Positions 1 through 6,772 of a stretch of 8,254 nt of DNA are shown one piece after another. A program made the translations under genes and the position numbers. The notes below the pieces were generated by a model. That model made no database searches. It saw only the letters and a program-made list of their open reading frames with translations, and was not told the DNA's origin. The DNA is from Rhodospirillales bacterium 47_12_T64. GTDB lineage: Bacteria > Pseudomonadota > Alphaproteobacteria > Kiloniellales > Kiloniellaceae. The DNA is taken from assembly GCA_002162915.1 (NCBI GenBank), contig MABB01000085.1:7998-16251 (forward strand), in the 5' to 3' direction. Within the stretch, counting starts at the first letter, position 1, and each line of letters opens with the position of its first letter.

Positions 1-2336
1 GGTCCATTCCTGCGGCTGCAGATCTCATTGGGGTCATATCGAGCCTTCCTTCGGGGCAGGTAATATTACCGGGTGTTGATTTCCTTGCGGTAGACGGTAC
101 CTGGAATGATTTTTTAAGAGATAGCTCTCACCCTCAGCATGGGCTTGCTGTCCTGTTATCGCGATTAGATATTGCCCGGGACGACATTAAAATTTGGCCG
201 TGCGATCAAACTGACCGTGCTCCGGATGAACGGGTTGAGTTGATCCAAACGGCGATGCGCCCGGCTCAATCAACTACGGAGTGGCAAGGTTATATTGAAA
301 GAACCAGTGCTGAAGTTTTCAAGAAAGCGCTAAGTGGCGTAACGCGTATTGATTGTCCGGGACCGGGCGAAGAGGCATTGTCGATTGCCTTGATACTACG
401 GTCCGTTTTGGAAGACCCGGCCAAGACCGCTGCGTTGATCACCCCTGATCGGGATCTGGCACGACGCGTTACCGCTGAAATGGAGCGTTGGAGTGTTAAG
501 ATTGATGATTCTGCGGGATCACCTCTTCCTGAAGCAGTCCCGGCTGTTTTTATAAGACTTACTGCAGAGATGATGGTGTCAGAGCTGTCCCCGATCTCTC
601 TGTTATCTGCGTTAAAACATCCTCTATGTACCGGCGGGATGGCCCCAGGTGTTTTTAATCGTATCCTGCGTCAACTGGAAATGTCGGTTCTTCGAGGGGT
701 GAGACCTGCACCAGGTTTTGGCGGGCTGCTTGCAGCACTTGACCCGGAAGAAGACGAGGAACTTTACCTGTTCGTTGAAAAACTCTTTGAGAGCGCACAG
801 GAATTTTCAACGGCGATAGAGCAGGATGCAAAATCTTTCAGTAGGCTTTTGGACGCGCATGTCTCTTTTGCGGAAACGCTCGCGGCTACGGATGTACAAG
901 AGGGTTCGGAAAGGCTGTGGGCTGGGGATGATGGAACCGCAACTGCCGAGTTTATTGCAGATCTCCGTGAAGCAGCGGGAGATGCTCCAGCTGTTTCTGC
1001 ACGTCGGTATCCTGAACTGATCGCAGCCTTGATGGTTGGGAGAGCTGTTCGCGCTCCCTTTGGCGCGCACCCAAGGCTGAGTATTCTTGGAGCTATCGAG
1101 GCACGACTCCAGCATACAGACGTTGTTATTCTTGGTGGGCTTAACGAGGGGAGTTGGCCAGCAGAAGCCAAGCCAGGTCCCTGGATGAGCCGTCCAATGC
1201 GCAAAGATTTCGGTCTTCCTCAGCCAGAACAGCAGGTTGGGTTGTCAGCCCAAGATTTCGTTCAGGCTTTCTGTGCGCCTACTGTGTATCTCACCCGATC
1301 TGAAAAAGTGGAAGGAGCACCAACCGTTCCTTCCCGGTGGTTGCTTCGAATTGAGGCTTTGCTTGAAGGGCGAGGTTTGAAAGGGCTGCTTCAAAATGAG
1401 GCAGGGAAATGGCTGTCGTGGGTTGATGAAAAAGATCTTCCATCCGAGCGTATTCCAGTCAAGCCTCCTGCGCCTACCCCGCCTGTATCTGCGCGTCCTC
1501 GCAACCTTTCTGTCACCCGAATAGAAACCTGGATGCGTGATCCTTATGCACTTTACGCACAAAAGATTTTATCTCTGAGAAAGTTAGATCCTCTGGATGC
1601 GGATCCTTCTGGCGCGGACAAGGGAAGTTTTATTCATGAAGCGCTCGAAGCTTTCTTGAAGCGCTACCCCGATGCTCTTCCTGAAGATGGTGAAGAGCAG
1701 TTGATTGCCATTGGGGAAGAGATATTTGCATCGGTACGGGATCGACCGGGAATTTGGGCTTTTTGGTGGCCACGGTTCCAGCGCATTGCGAAGTGGTTCG
1801 TAGAAGAAGAGAGAGAACGTCGAAAGCTTGTCTCCAAATCCCACGTAGAAGTAACGGGGAAAATCATACTCAAAGGTCCCGCAGGAGATTTTACACTTAC
1901 GGCAAAAGCCGACCGAATTGATGAATTGGCGAGTGGGGGACTGGCAATACTCGACTATAAAACGGGTTCTGTTCCCAGTGCGAAAAGTGTTTTGCAGGGA
2001 GTATCTCCGCAGTTGCCTCTTGAAGCGGCGATTGCTGCTGAAGGTGGGTTTGATATTTTGCCCGATGAAGTGAAAGACCTGCTTTATTGGCGCCTCACCG
2101 GGGGTGCTCCGGCGGGTGAGAAAAAGAATGCTCTGGGGCAACGCGGTGCGAAAGACGGCGTGAGTGAAGTGGCCAAAGTGGCTCTCGAAGGGCTCTTGGA
2201 TTTGATTGCAGAGTTCGATTATCAAGAAACACCCTATACCGCACGGCCACGTCCTAAACAGGCCCTGGTTTATAATGATTTTGAACATCTTGCGCGGGTC
2301 AAGGAATGGGCCAGTAGTGGTGAGGGCGAGGCATGA
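1..2336 (+). CDS. addB: AddB, nuclease and scaffold subunit of the AddAB double-strand break repair complex (5' partial)
   Basis: The reading frame is open from base 3 to the TGA at 2334-2336, giving 777 visible residues. The TTG at 240 is internal, not a start, because the frame upstream reads as AddB-like sequence (for example VILPGVDFL near 60-90). Alphaproteobacterial AddB is usually about 1000 residues, so roughly 200-250 N-terminal residues lie outside the window. The middle part carries the degenerate helicase fold (VVILGGLNEGSWP at about 1113-1151), which in this family does not unwind DNA but scans for Chi. The C-terminal RecB-like nuclease starts near SVTRIETW (about 1512). Visible nuclease residues, numbered from base 3, are H545, E616, D637 (in AKADRI) and D651/K653 (in LDYKTG), then Q670. 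The family QxxxY motif reads QLPLE here, so the tyrosine is absent. There is no cysteine in or after this domain, so an iron-sulfur staple as in Bacillus AddB is unlikely. addA overlaps the end by four bases. The identification is firm; the alphaproteobacterial subtype is inferred from overall look. Confidence 0.95.
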   Translation, partial: SIPAAADLIGVISSLPSGQVILPGVDFLAVDGTWNDFLRDSSHPQHGLAVLLSRLDIARDDIKIWPCDQTDRAPDERVELIQTAMRPAQSTTEWQGYIERTSAEVFKKALSGVTRIDCPGPGEEALSIALILRSVLEDPAKTAALITPDRDLARRVTAEMERWSVKIDDSAGSPLPEAVPAVFIRLTAEMMVSELSPISLLSALKHPLCTGGMAPGVFNRILRQLEMSVLRGVRPAPGFGGLLAALDPEEDEELYLFVEKLFESAQEFSTAIEQDAKSFSRLLDAHVSFAETLAATDVQEGSERLWAGDDGTATAEFIADLREAAGDAPAVSARRYPELIAALMVGRAVRAPFGAHPRLSILGAIEARLQHTDVVILGGLNEGSWPAEAKPGPWMSRPMRKDFGLPQPEQQVGLSAQDFVQAFCAPTVYLTRSEKVEGAPTVPSRWLLRIEALLEGRGLKGLLQNEAGKWLSWVDEKDLPSERIPVKPPAPTPPVSARPRNLSVTRIETWMRDPYALYAQKILSLRKLDPLDADPSGADKGSFIHEALEAFLKRYPDALPEDGEEQLIAIGEEIFASVRDRPGIWAFWWPRFQRIAKWFVEEERERRKLVSKSHVEVTGKIILKGPAGDFTLTAKADRIDELASGGLAILDYKTGSVPSAKSVLQGVSPQLPLEAAIAAEGGFDILPDEVKDLLYWRLTGGAPAGEKKNALGQRGAKDGVSEVAKVALEGLLDLIAEFDYQETPYTARPRPKQALVYNDFEHLARVKEWASSGEGEA
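2322..2336 (+). promoter_or_regulatory. addA ribosome binding site and addB/addA translational coupling junction
   Basis: GAGGG (2322-2326) and a second purine run GAGG (2328-2331) lie inside the last codons of addB. They are followed by ATGA, in which the addA ATG (2333-2335) shares bases with the addB TGA (2334-2336). The first run sits six bases from the ATG, a good Shine-Dalgarno spacing. Termination-reinitiation coupling is the usual reading of such an overlap; here it is inferred. Confidence 0.75.
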
Positions 2337-5300
2337 GCATCACTATTGAGCAGATCCTAAGCAAGGCCACCAAAGAGCAACGTCAGGCCGCAGACCCCAA
2401 AACATCGGTTTGGGTGGGGGCTTCAGCCGGGGCCGGGAAGACTAAGGTTCTTACTGATCGAATATTGAATCTTTTACTCAGTGGATCTGAGCCTGGAAAA
2501 ATTCTGGCTTTGACTTTTACCAAGGCTGCGGCGGCAGAGATGGCAAATCGTTTGTCGGGTAAGCTCGCCCGTTGGTCGACGATCCCGGATGACAGTTTAA
2601 GCGAAGAGCTTTTGTATTTGCTTGGGCGCTCTCCCGAAGCAGAGGAAATAAAAACAGCCCGGCGTTTGTTTGCTAAAGTTCTTGATACACCGGGTGGGAT
2701 GAAAATCCAGACCATTCACGCTTTCTGCCAATCGTTGCTAGCTCGGTTCCCGCTGGAAGCGGGGGTGGCACCCAACTTTCAAATTTTGGATGACCGCTCT
2801 GCAGTGGAATTACTGTACCGTTCTCGAGAGGATGTTCTTGCGGGGCGCGGTGGTCTGAACGAACTTGAGGTTTCCAACGCGCTCGCGTGTTTAACGGCCT
2901 ATACACAAGAACAGGCCTTTGGGCCGCTGGTTCAAGAGATTATCAGGGAAAGAGGGCGTATAGCAGTACTCTTGCAAGAGTATGGAGGTCTCTCTGGTCT
3001 GAAATCTGAAATCCATCGTGTGCTGGATACTCCTGAAGGTGCTGACACCTCCACAATTTTGGAGTTAGCCTGTCAGGATAACGTGGTTGATATTCTCAAT
3101 CTAGGACATGCTGCGGATGCCTTGTTACAGGGAGCAAAGTCCGATCAGGAACGCGGAAGCACACTTAAAAGATGGATTGAGGCTGAACCAGACATCAGGG
3201 GTGAAAACTACGGTCCGTACAGGAGTGTCTTTTTTACCCAATCTGGAGATATCCGTAGTCGGTTGGCCACAAAGGGCGCGTTAGCGGTTCTTCCGGAACT
3301 GCCGGATATTCTTATTGGTGAAGCAGAACGCCTTATTCGCCTTAATGAGAAGCTCAACGCCATTGAAGTTGCAAAGGCAACATCGGCTCTCCTGTCACTG
3401 GGGGTGTCGATACTCACCCGTTATGAAAGATATAAAGAAGCTCGGGCTTTCCTCGATTATGACGATCTCATTCTTAAAGCACGGGATCTCTTGCGTGGTG
3501 ATAAAGCTGTCGCGTGGGTGCTCTTTAAGCTGGATGGTGGTCTGGATCATGTTCTTATTGATGAGGCGCAAGATACGAACCCAGAACAGTGGGAGGTGGT
3601 TGCCTCGCTTTGTAATGAGTTCTTTGATGGTGAAGGTGCGCGTGATGAGGTGCGCACAATTTTTGCTGTTGGTGATGTCAAACAATCGATCTACTCCTTC
3701 CAGCGGGCCGACCCTGCAAAGTTTGAGGAAATGCGACGTCATTTCGAAGAGCGTGTCTCCATTGCTCAGAGGGCGTGGCAGCAAGTTAATCTTGATGTTT
3801 CTTTTCGCTCGACCCCCTCTGTCCTTTCAGTCGTTGATCAGGTATTTGCCTCTGCCGTTGCGGCTGATGGAGTTTCTTTTGACGAAGGTGCCATGCGCCA
3901 TCAACCTGTTCGGCTCGGACAAGCAGGACGGGTTGAGCTCTGGCCACTTATGGCAAGTGAGGGGCAGGTTGACGATACGCCCTGGACACTTCCTCTTGCC
4001 CAAGAAGCTGAAATGGAATCCCGTTCGCGGCTGGCCACGGTTCTGGCGAGACGCATTCACTATTGGACTTTGTCGGAAGACGGAACCTCAGATCCTGTTT
4101 GCCAATTAGCAGCAAAGGGCCGGCGAATTGCGCCAGGGGATATTCTGGTCTTGGTCAGGCGCAGAAATGCCTTTGTTGAGGAGTTGGTCAGAGAATTAAA
4201 AACACTCGGTGTGCCCGTTTCCGGGGTTGACCGAATGATGCTTACGGATCAGATGGCAGTAATGGATCTGGTTGCGTTGGGGCGCTTTTTACTTCTTCCC
4301 GATGATGATCTAACGCTTGCGACAATACTCAAAGGTCCCTTGATCGGTCTCGACGAAGATCAGCTGTTTGAACTTGCCTACAAGCGCAAGGGCAGCCTCT
4401 GGTCGGTGCTTCGTGACAAGGCGCGCAGTAACGATGCATTTGCGCGTGCGGCCGGCTATCTCAATGGTTTGCTGGCGCGTGCGGATTACACACCACCATT
4501 TGAACTCCTTTCTCATATTCTCGGTCCTCTCGAGGGGCGCAAAAAGCTCCTGGCTCGTTTGGGGCCGGATGCGCGTGATCCCATAGAAGAATTCCTTTCT
4601 CTTTCCCTGGTCTATGAACGTGAAGAGACCCCCTCTCTGGAAGGGTTTCTTCATTGGTTGGAAGCTGGAGACCAGGAAATCAAGCGTGACCTTGAACAGG
4701 GTGGCGGTGCCGTCAGGATTATGACAGTCCACGGATCGAAAGGGCTGCAGGCACCTGTTGTACTACTTCCGGATACGACGCAGATTCCTCAGACAGATAG
4801 GGGTGTTGTATGGCTTAGGGATAAAAATAACCTCCCTGTGTGGTCACCCCGAACAGCGATGAATACTGAGATTATCTCCTCTGCACGAGACCAGCTGCGC
4901 AAGGATGGTCTCAAAGAGTACAGGCGCCTTCTCTATGTTGCCTTGACCCGTGCAGAAGATCGACTTGTCATTTGTGGTTGGACCGGACAGAGAGAACCGT
5001 CTGAGGATAGCTGGTATTCCCTGGCCAAAGCGGCCTTGTCAGATACGGCGAAAGAAGTTGAGTTTTCCTTTCCTGAGGACCCTGCAGGCTCTTGGAGCGC
5101 TTCGGGGTGGGTAGAGGAAAACCCTCAAGAGGCAGAGATCAAGGATAGGGAAGAAGAAGCGGTTGAAGCTAAGCCAGTTGAGATGCTTCCAACCTGGGCG
5201 ACTTGTGATCCGGATGATGAACCCGTACCTCCGAAACCTTTGTCACCGTCACGGGCAAAGGACGATGAGCCGCCGGTTCGCTCTCCCCTAGGCCGGGATG

Positions 5301-5812
5301 ACAGCTCTCGTTATCGTCGAGGCCGTCTTATTCACAGGTTACTTCAAAGCCTCCCGGACCAACCTGAAGAGAAATGGCCTGATGTTGGACGACGTTTTCT
5401 GGCATCCCCTCTGCACGAGTTAAAGCCGGATCAGATTGAGAGCCTGCTTGAGGAGACATTGGCGGTACTCAAACATCCGGATTATCGGGATTTGTTCGGG
5501 AAAAACAGTCAGGCAGAGGTGCCCGTCGTTGGTCTTGTCAAAAGAGATGGTGATGTTGAAGTCATCTCTGGCCAAGTCGACAGATTGGTCATTTCTGATA
5601 AAAAAGTAAAAATAATTGATTACAAAACGAACAGGCCTCCACCACAATCTGTTGAAAAGGTGCACCGCGCTTATTTGCGGCAAATGGCTGCATATAGGTC
5701 AGTTTTGCGGCAGATTTACCCCGATCACGAGATAGAAGCTCACTTGCTCTGGACCGATGATGCCCGTCTGATGTACTTGCCGGATGACGTTCTTTCTCAA
5801 CATGAACCTTGA
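2333..5812 (+). CDS. addA: AddA, UvrD/RecB-like helicase-nuclease subunit of AddAB
   Basis: The complete 1159-residue protein is a normal length for alphaproteobacterial AddA. It is the 3'-5' ATP-driven motor and one of two nucleases of AddAB, which processes double-strand ends into 3' tails for RecA. Superfamily 1A helicase motifs appear in order: Walker A GASAGAGKT (29-37), Ia LALTFTKAAAAEM (58-70), IQTIHAFC (125-132), Walker B VLIDEAQDT (407-415), III AVGDVKQSIYSFQR (445-458), IV LDVSFRST (487-494), V IMTVHGSKGLQAPVV (796-810) and VI YRRLLYVALTRAEDR (863-877). An acidic, proline-rich linker (about 925-990) joins the helicase to a C-terminal RecB-type nuclease with RGRLIH (996-1001), GQVDRL (D1083), IDYKTN (D1096, K1098) and QMAAY (Q1117, Y1121), so the nuclease looks intact. 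The ATG overlaps the addB stop (ATGA) and has GAGGG six bases upstream, which suggests coupled translation and equal subunit supply. There is no frameshift or missing motif. Confidence 0.98.
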   Translation: MSITIEQILSKATKEQRQAADPKTSVWVGASAGAGKTKVLTDRILNLLLSGSEPGKILALTFTKAAAAEMANRLSGKLARWSTIPDDSLSEELLYLLGRSPEAEEIKTARRLFAKVLDTPGGMKIQTIHAFCQSLLARFPLEAGVAPNFQILDDRSAVELLYRSREDVLAGRGGLNELEVSNALACLTAYTQEQAFGPLVQEIIRERGRIAVLLQEYGGLSGLKSEIHRVLDTPEGADTSTILELACQDNVVDILNLGHAADALLQGAKSDQERGSTLKRWIEAEPDIRGENYGPYRSVFFTQSGDIRSRLATKGALAVLPELPDILIGEAERLIRLNEKLNAIEVAKATSALLSLGVSILTRYERYKEARAFLDYDDLILKARDLLRGDKAVAWVLFKLDGGLDHVLIDEAQDTNPEQWEVVASLCNEFFDGEGARDEVRTIFAVGDVKQSIYSFQRADPAKFEEMRRHFEERVSIAQRAWQQVNLDVSFRSTPSVLSVVDQVFASAVAADGVSFDEGAMRHQPVRLGQAGRVELWPLMASEGQVDDTPWTLPLAQEAEMESRSRLATVLARRIHYWTLSEDGTSDPVCQLAAKGRRIAPGDILVLVRRRNAFVEELVRELKTLGVPVSGVDRMMLTDQMAVMDLVALGRFLLLPDDDLTLATILKGPLIGLDEDQLFELAYKRKGSLWSVLRDKARSNDAFARAAGYLNGLLARADYTPPFELLSHILGPLEGRKKLLARLGPDARDPIEEFLSLSLVYEREETPSLEGFLHWLEAGDQEIKRDLEQGGGAVRIMTVHGSKGLQAPVVLLPDTTQIPQTDRGVVWLRDKNNLPVWSPRTAMNTEIISSARDQLRKDGLKEYRRLLYVALTRAEDRLVICGWTGQREPSEDSWYSLAKAALSDTAKEVEFSFPEDPAGSWSASGWVEENPQEAEIKDREEEAVEAKPVEMLPTWATCDPDDEPVPPKPLSPSRAKDDEPPVRSPLGRDDSSRYRRGRLIHRLLQSLPDQPEEKWPDVGRRFLASPLHELKPDQIESLLEETLAVLKHPDYRDLFGKNSQAEVPVVGLVKRDGDVEVISGQVDRLVISDKKVKIIDYKTNRPPPQSVEKVHRAYLRQMAAYRSVLRQIYPDHEIEAHLLWTDDARLMYLPDDVLSQHEP

Positions 5813-5838
5813 CGTTGGGGGACCACAATCCCTACATT
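5808..5838 (+). promoter_or_regulatory. Putative sigma-70-type promoter for trxA
   Basis: CTTGACG (5808-5814) resembles the alphaproteobacterial -35 element CTTGAC. Eighteen bases later is TACATT (5833-5838), matching four of the six TATAAT positions. The -35 box spans the addA stop codon (TGA, 5810-5812), so the promoter would start exactly where addA ends. A start site near 5845 would leave a leader of about 70 bases before trxA. This would allow trxA to be expressed independently of the weakly needed repair genes. The boxes were identified by eye and the -10 is imperfect. Confidence 0.5.
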
Positions 5839-5859
5839 CATCCTGACGATGTGATGTAG
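5832..5859 (+). repeat. Imperfect inverted repeat in the addA-trxA gap
   Basis: The left arm CTACATTCATC (5832-5842) pairs with the right arm GATG-T-GATGTAG (5848-5859) across a five-base loop CTGAC. This gives eleven pairs with one T-G wobble and one bulged base at 5852. No T-run follows, so it is not a typical intrinsic terminator. It overlaps the putative trxA -10 box, so it could be an operator for a dimeric regulator, or an RNA hairpin present only in transcripts reading through from addA. The function is unknown. Confidence 0.45.
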
Positions 5860-5914
5860 AACCGGAAGTATTTTCTGGCGCATTGCACATAAACAAAACG
5901 GCAAGAGGTATAAT

Positions 5915-6238
5915 ATGTCAACGATCGCAATCAGCGACTCATCCTTTGAAACTGATGTTCTTAAGGCTGATGTCCCAGTTCTCGTGGATTTCTGGGCTGA
6001 ATGGTGTGGTCCTTGTAAAATGATTGCACCAGCTCTTGATGAGCTGGCTGCTGAAATGGATGGTTCCCTTACCATTGCTAAGCTGAACATTGATGAAAAC
6101 TCAATGACACCACAACAGTATGGCGTGCGCGGTATTCCAACCTTGCTGCTCTTTAAGGGTGGTGAAGTTGTTGCAACGAAAGTAGGCGCAATTGCCAAAG
6201 GGCAACTGAAAGAGTGGATTAATACTGCACTTTCTTAA
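5915..6238 (+). CDS. trxA: Thioredoxin 1 (TrxA)
   Basis: This 107-residue protein has the full thioredoxin fold and family length. Thioredoxin is a cytoplasmic dithiol reductant that donates electrons to ribonucleotide reductase, peroxiredoxins, methionine sulfoxide reductase and similar enzymes, and is itself reduced by thioredoxin reductase. The active site WCGPCK is at 30-35 (C31, C34). The buried D25 matches the conserved acid of E. coli TrxA, and P75 in GIPTL is the cis-proline facing the active site. There are no signal peptide or membrane segments and no cysteines outside the active site. The ATG at 5915 has AAGAGG (5903-5908) six bases upstream, and translation starts directly at the usual N-terminus. 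It lies 102 bases after addA in the same direction, with a likely promoter in the gap and a strong terminator 30 bases after the stop. It may therefore be transcribed both alone and from addBA. Confidence 0.98.
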   Translation: MSTIAISDSSFETDVLKADVPVLVDFWAEWCGPCKMIAPALDELAAEMDGSLTIAKLNIDENSMTPQQYGVRGIPTLLLFKGGEVVATKVGAIAKGQLKEWINTALS

Positions 6239-6267
6239 GTGCAATATCGACGCCAAGCTTTGATGAG

Positions 6268-6296
6268 AAAGCCTCGCTGTTAAGCGGGGCTTTTTT
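6268..6296 (+). terminator. Rho-independent terminator after trxA
   Basis: GCCTCGCT (6271-6278) and AGCGGGGC (6283-6290) form an eight-base-pair GC-rich stem with one G-T wobble around a GTTA loop. AAA before and TTT after extend the stem, and TTTTTT (6291-6296) supplies the U-tract. It lies 30 bases after the trxA stop and ends the addB-addA-trxA transcript. In the opposite direction the tract after the stem is only TTTCT, so it would work poorly for minus-strand transcripts. Confidence 0.92.
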
Positions 6297-6346
6297 GTAT
6301 TTAACTGTATGTAATATCAGGCGCCGTTGGTATGAATTTGAAGAGT

Positions 6347-6409
6347 ACGATTACCACAGGGCACACAGTGCAGTGTGTTTTATTTAATATTTTTAGTGGT
6401 CACGATTAC
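6347..6409. repeat. Repeat-rich convergent intergenic stretch between trxA and the tautomerase gene
   Basis: The octamer ACGATTAC occurs twice in direct orientation (6347-6354 and 6402-6409). Between the copies are a short inverted pair ACCAC (6353-6357) / GTGGT (6396-6400) and, nested inside, GCACAC (6361-6366) / GTGTGT (6373-6378), with a six-base loop followed by TTTATTTAATATTTTT. The inner hairpin plus T-rich tail could be a weak back-up terminator for plus-strand transcription, but the stem is only five to six pairs. No coding sequence is visible between 6239 and 6424. The function is uncertain. Confidence 0.35.
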
Positions 6410-6424
6410 GAGCTGTTTTAAGAG

Positions 6425-6619
6425 TTAGTGGTGTACTTTGTCTGTGCATAAAATGCCACCAGCACCCCAGTTTTCTTTATTTACATCGTCAATGACGACA
6501 TAGACAGCTTCCCTACTACAACCTGTGATCCGGGCAGTTTCCTCTGTCAATTGTTTGACTAGAGCACGTTTTTGCTCGAGGGAACGACCTTGGAACATCT
6601 CCACACGGATGATCGGCAT
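6425..6619 (-). CDS. Small tautomerase-superfamily protein (4-oxalocrotonate tautomerase-like)
   Basis: This 64-residue protein fits the 4-OT family length of about 60-65. Such proteins form hexamers of small beta-alpha-beta subunits and use the amino-terminal proline, exposed after Met removal, as a catalytic base for keto-enol tautomerisation. The start chosen is ATG at 6617-6619, because it gives MPIIRVEMFQGRS with Pro at position 1 and has AGAGGA seven bases upstream. An in-frame ATG at 6698-6700 would bury the proline. Counting from Pro1, R11 is present. The position of the canonical R39 is Tyr (AVYVVI) and that of F50 is Trp (KENWGAGG); the latter is a frequent variant. True 4-oxalocrotonate activity is therefore doubtful and the substrate is unknown. 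The gene follows folC on the same strand after 153 bases and faces trxA. No aromatic degradation genes are nearby, so I give no gene symbol. Confidence 0.88.
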   Translation of the reverse strand: MPIIRVEMFQGRSLEQKRALVKQLTEETARITGCSREAVYVVIDDVNKENWGAGGILCTDKVHH

Positions 6620-6626
6620 GATCTCG

Positions 6627-6634
6627 TCCTCTTT
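6627..6634 (-). promoter_or_regulatory. Ribosome binding site that fixes the tautomerase start
   Basis: On the minus strand AAAGAGGA lies seven bases before the ATG at 6617-6619. It supports starting at MPII rather than at the upstream in-frame ATG (6698-6700), which lacks a comparable purine run and would add 27 unrelated residues. The remaining gap to folC (6635-6772) is AT-rich. I saw no promoter or terminator there that I would defend. Confidence 0.7.
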
Positions 6635-6772
6635 CTGAGTGAAACAAGGATAATCGAAAAAGGACCTGAAATCTATAGAAACCAACATGTCGGGGAACAT
6701 TTAGAAATTTGTTCGACCCGTGACTTTGTTTGCAACATCATTTAAAGATTTTAGTCCTAATATCGACGTAAC

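Noticed and set aside
240..242. TTG as a start codon for the first gene
   Set aside because: The same frame stays open to base 3 and the upstream translation looks like AddB, so the gene enters from outside the window.
1584..2288. Long minus-strand open frame of 234 codons opposite addB
   Set aside because: It lies wholly within the addB coding region, shows no recognisable family motif and is best explained as an antisense shadow. The same holds for 764-1204 and 1245-1562.
3315..4109. Plus-strand open frame of 264 codons inside addA
   Set aside because: It overlaps helicase motifs II-IV of addA in another frame, its translation is low complexity with no recognised motif, and addA itself is intact.
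5832..5859. addA terminator
   Set aside because: The hairpin has a bulge and a wobble, is not GC-rich, and no T-run follows it, so it does not qualify as an intrinsic terminator.
5797..6198. Minus-strand open frame covering trxA
   Set aside because: It is antisense to a clear thioredoxin gene, and no family features are visible.
6620..6700. Upstream ATG extending the tautomerase by 27 residues
   Set aside because: The extension would bury the catalytic N-terminal proline, and the ribosome binding site fits the internal ATG.
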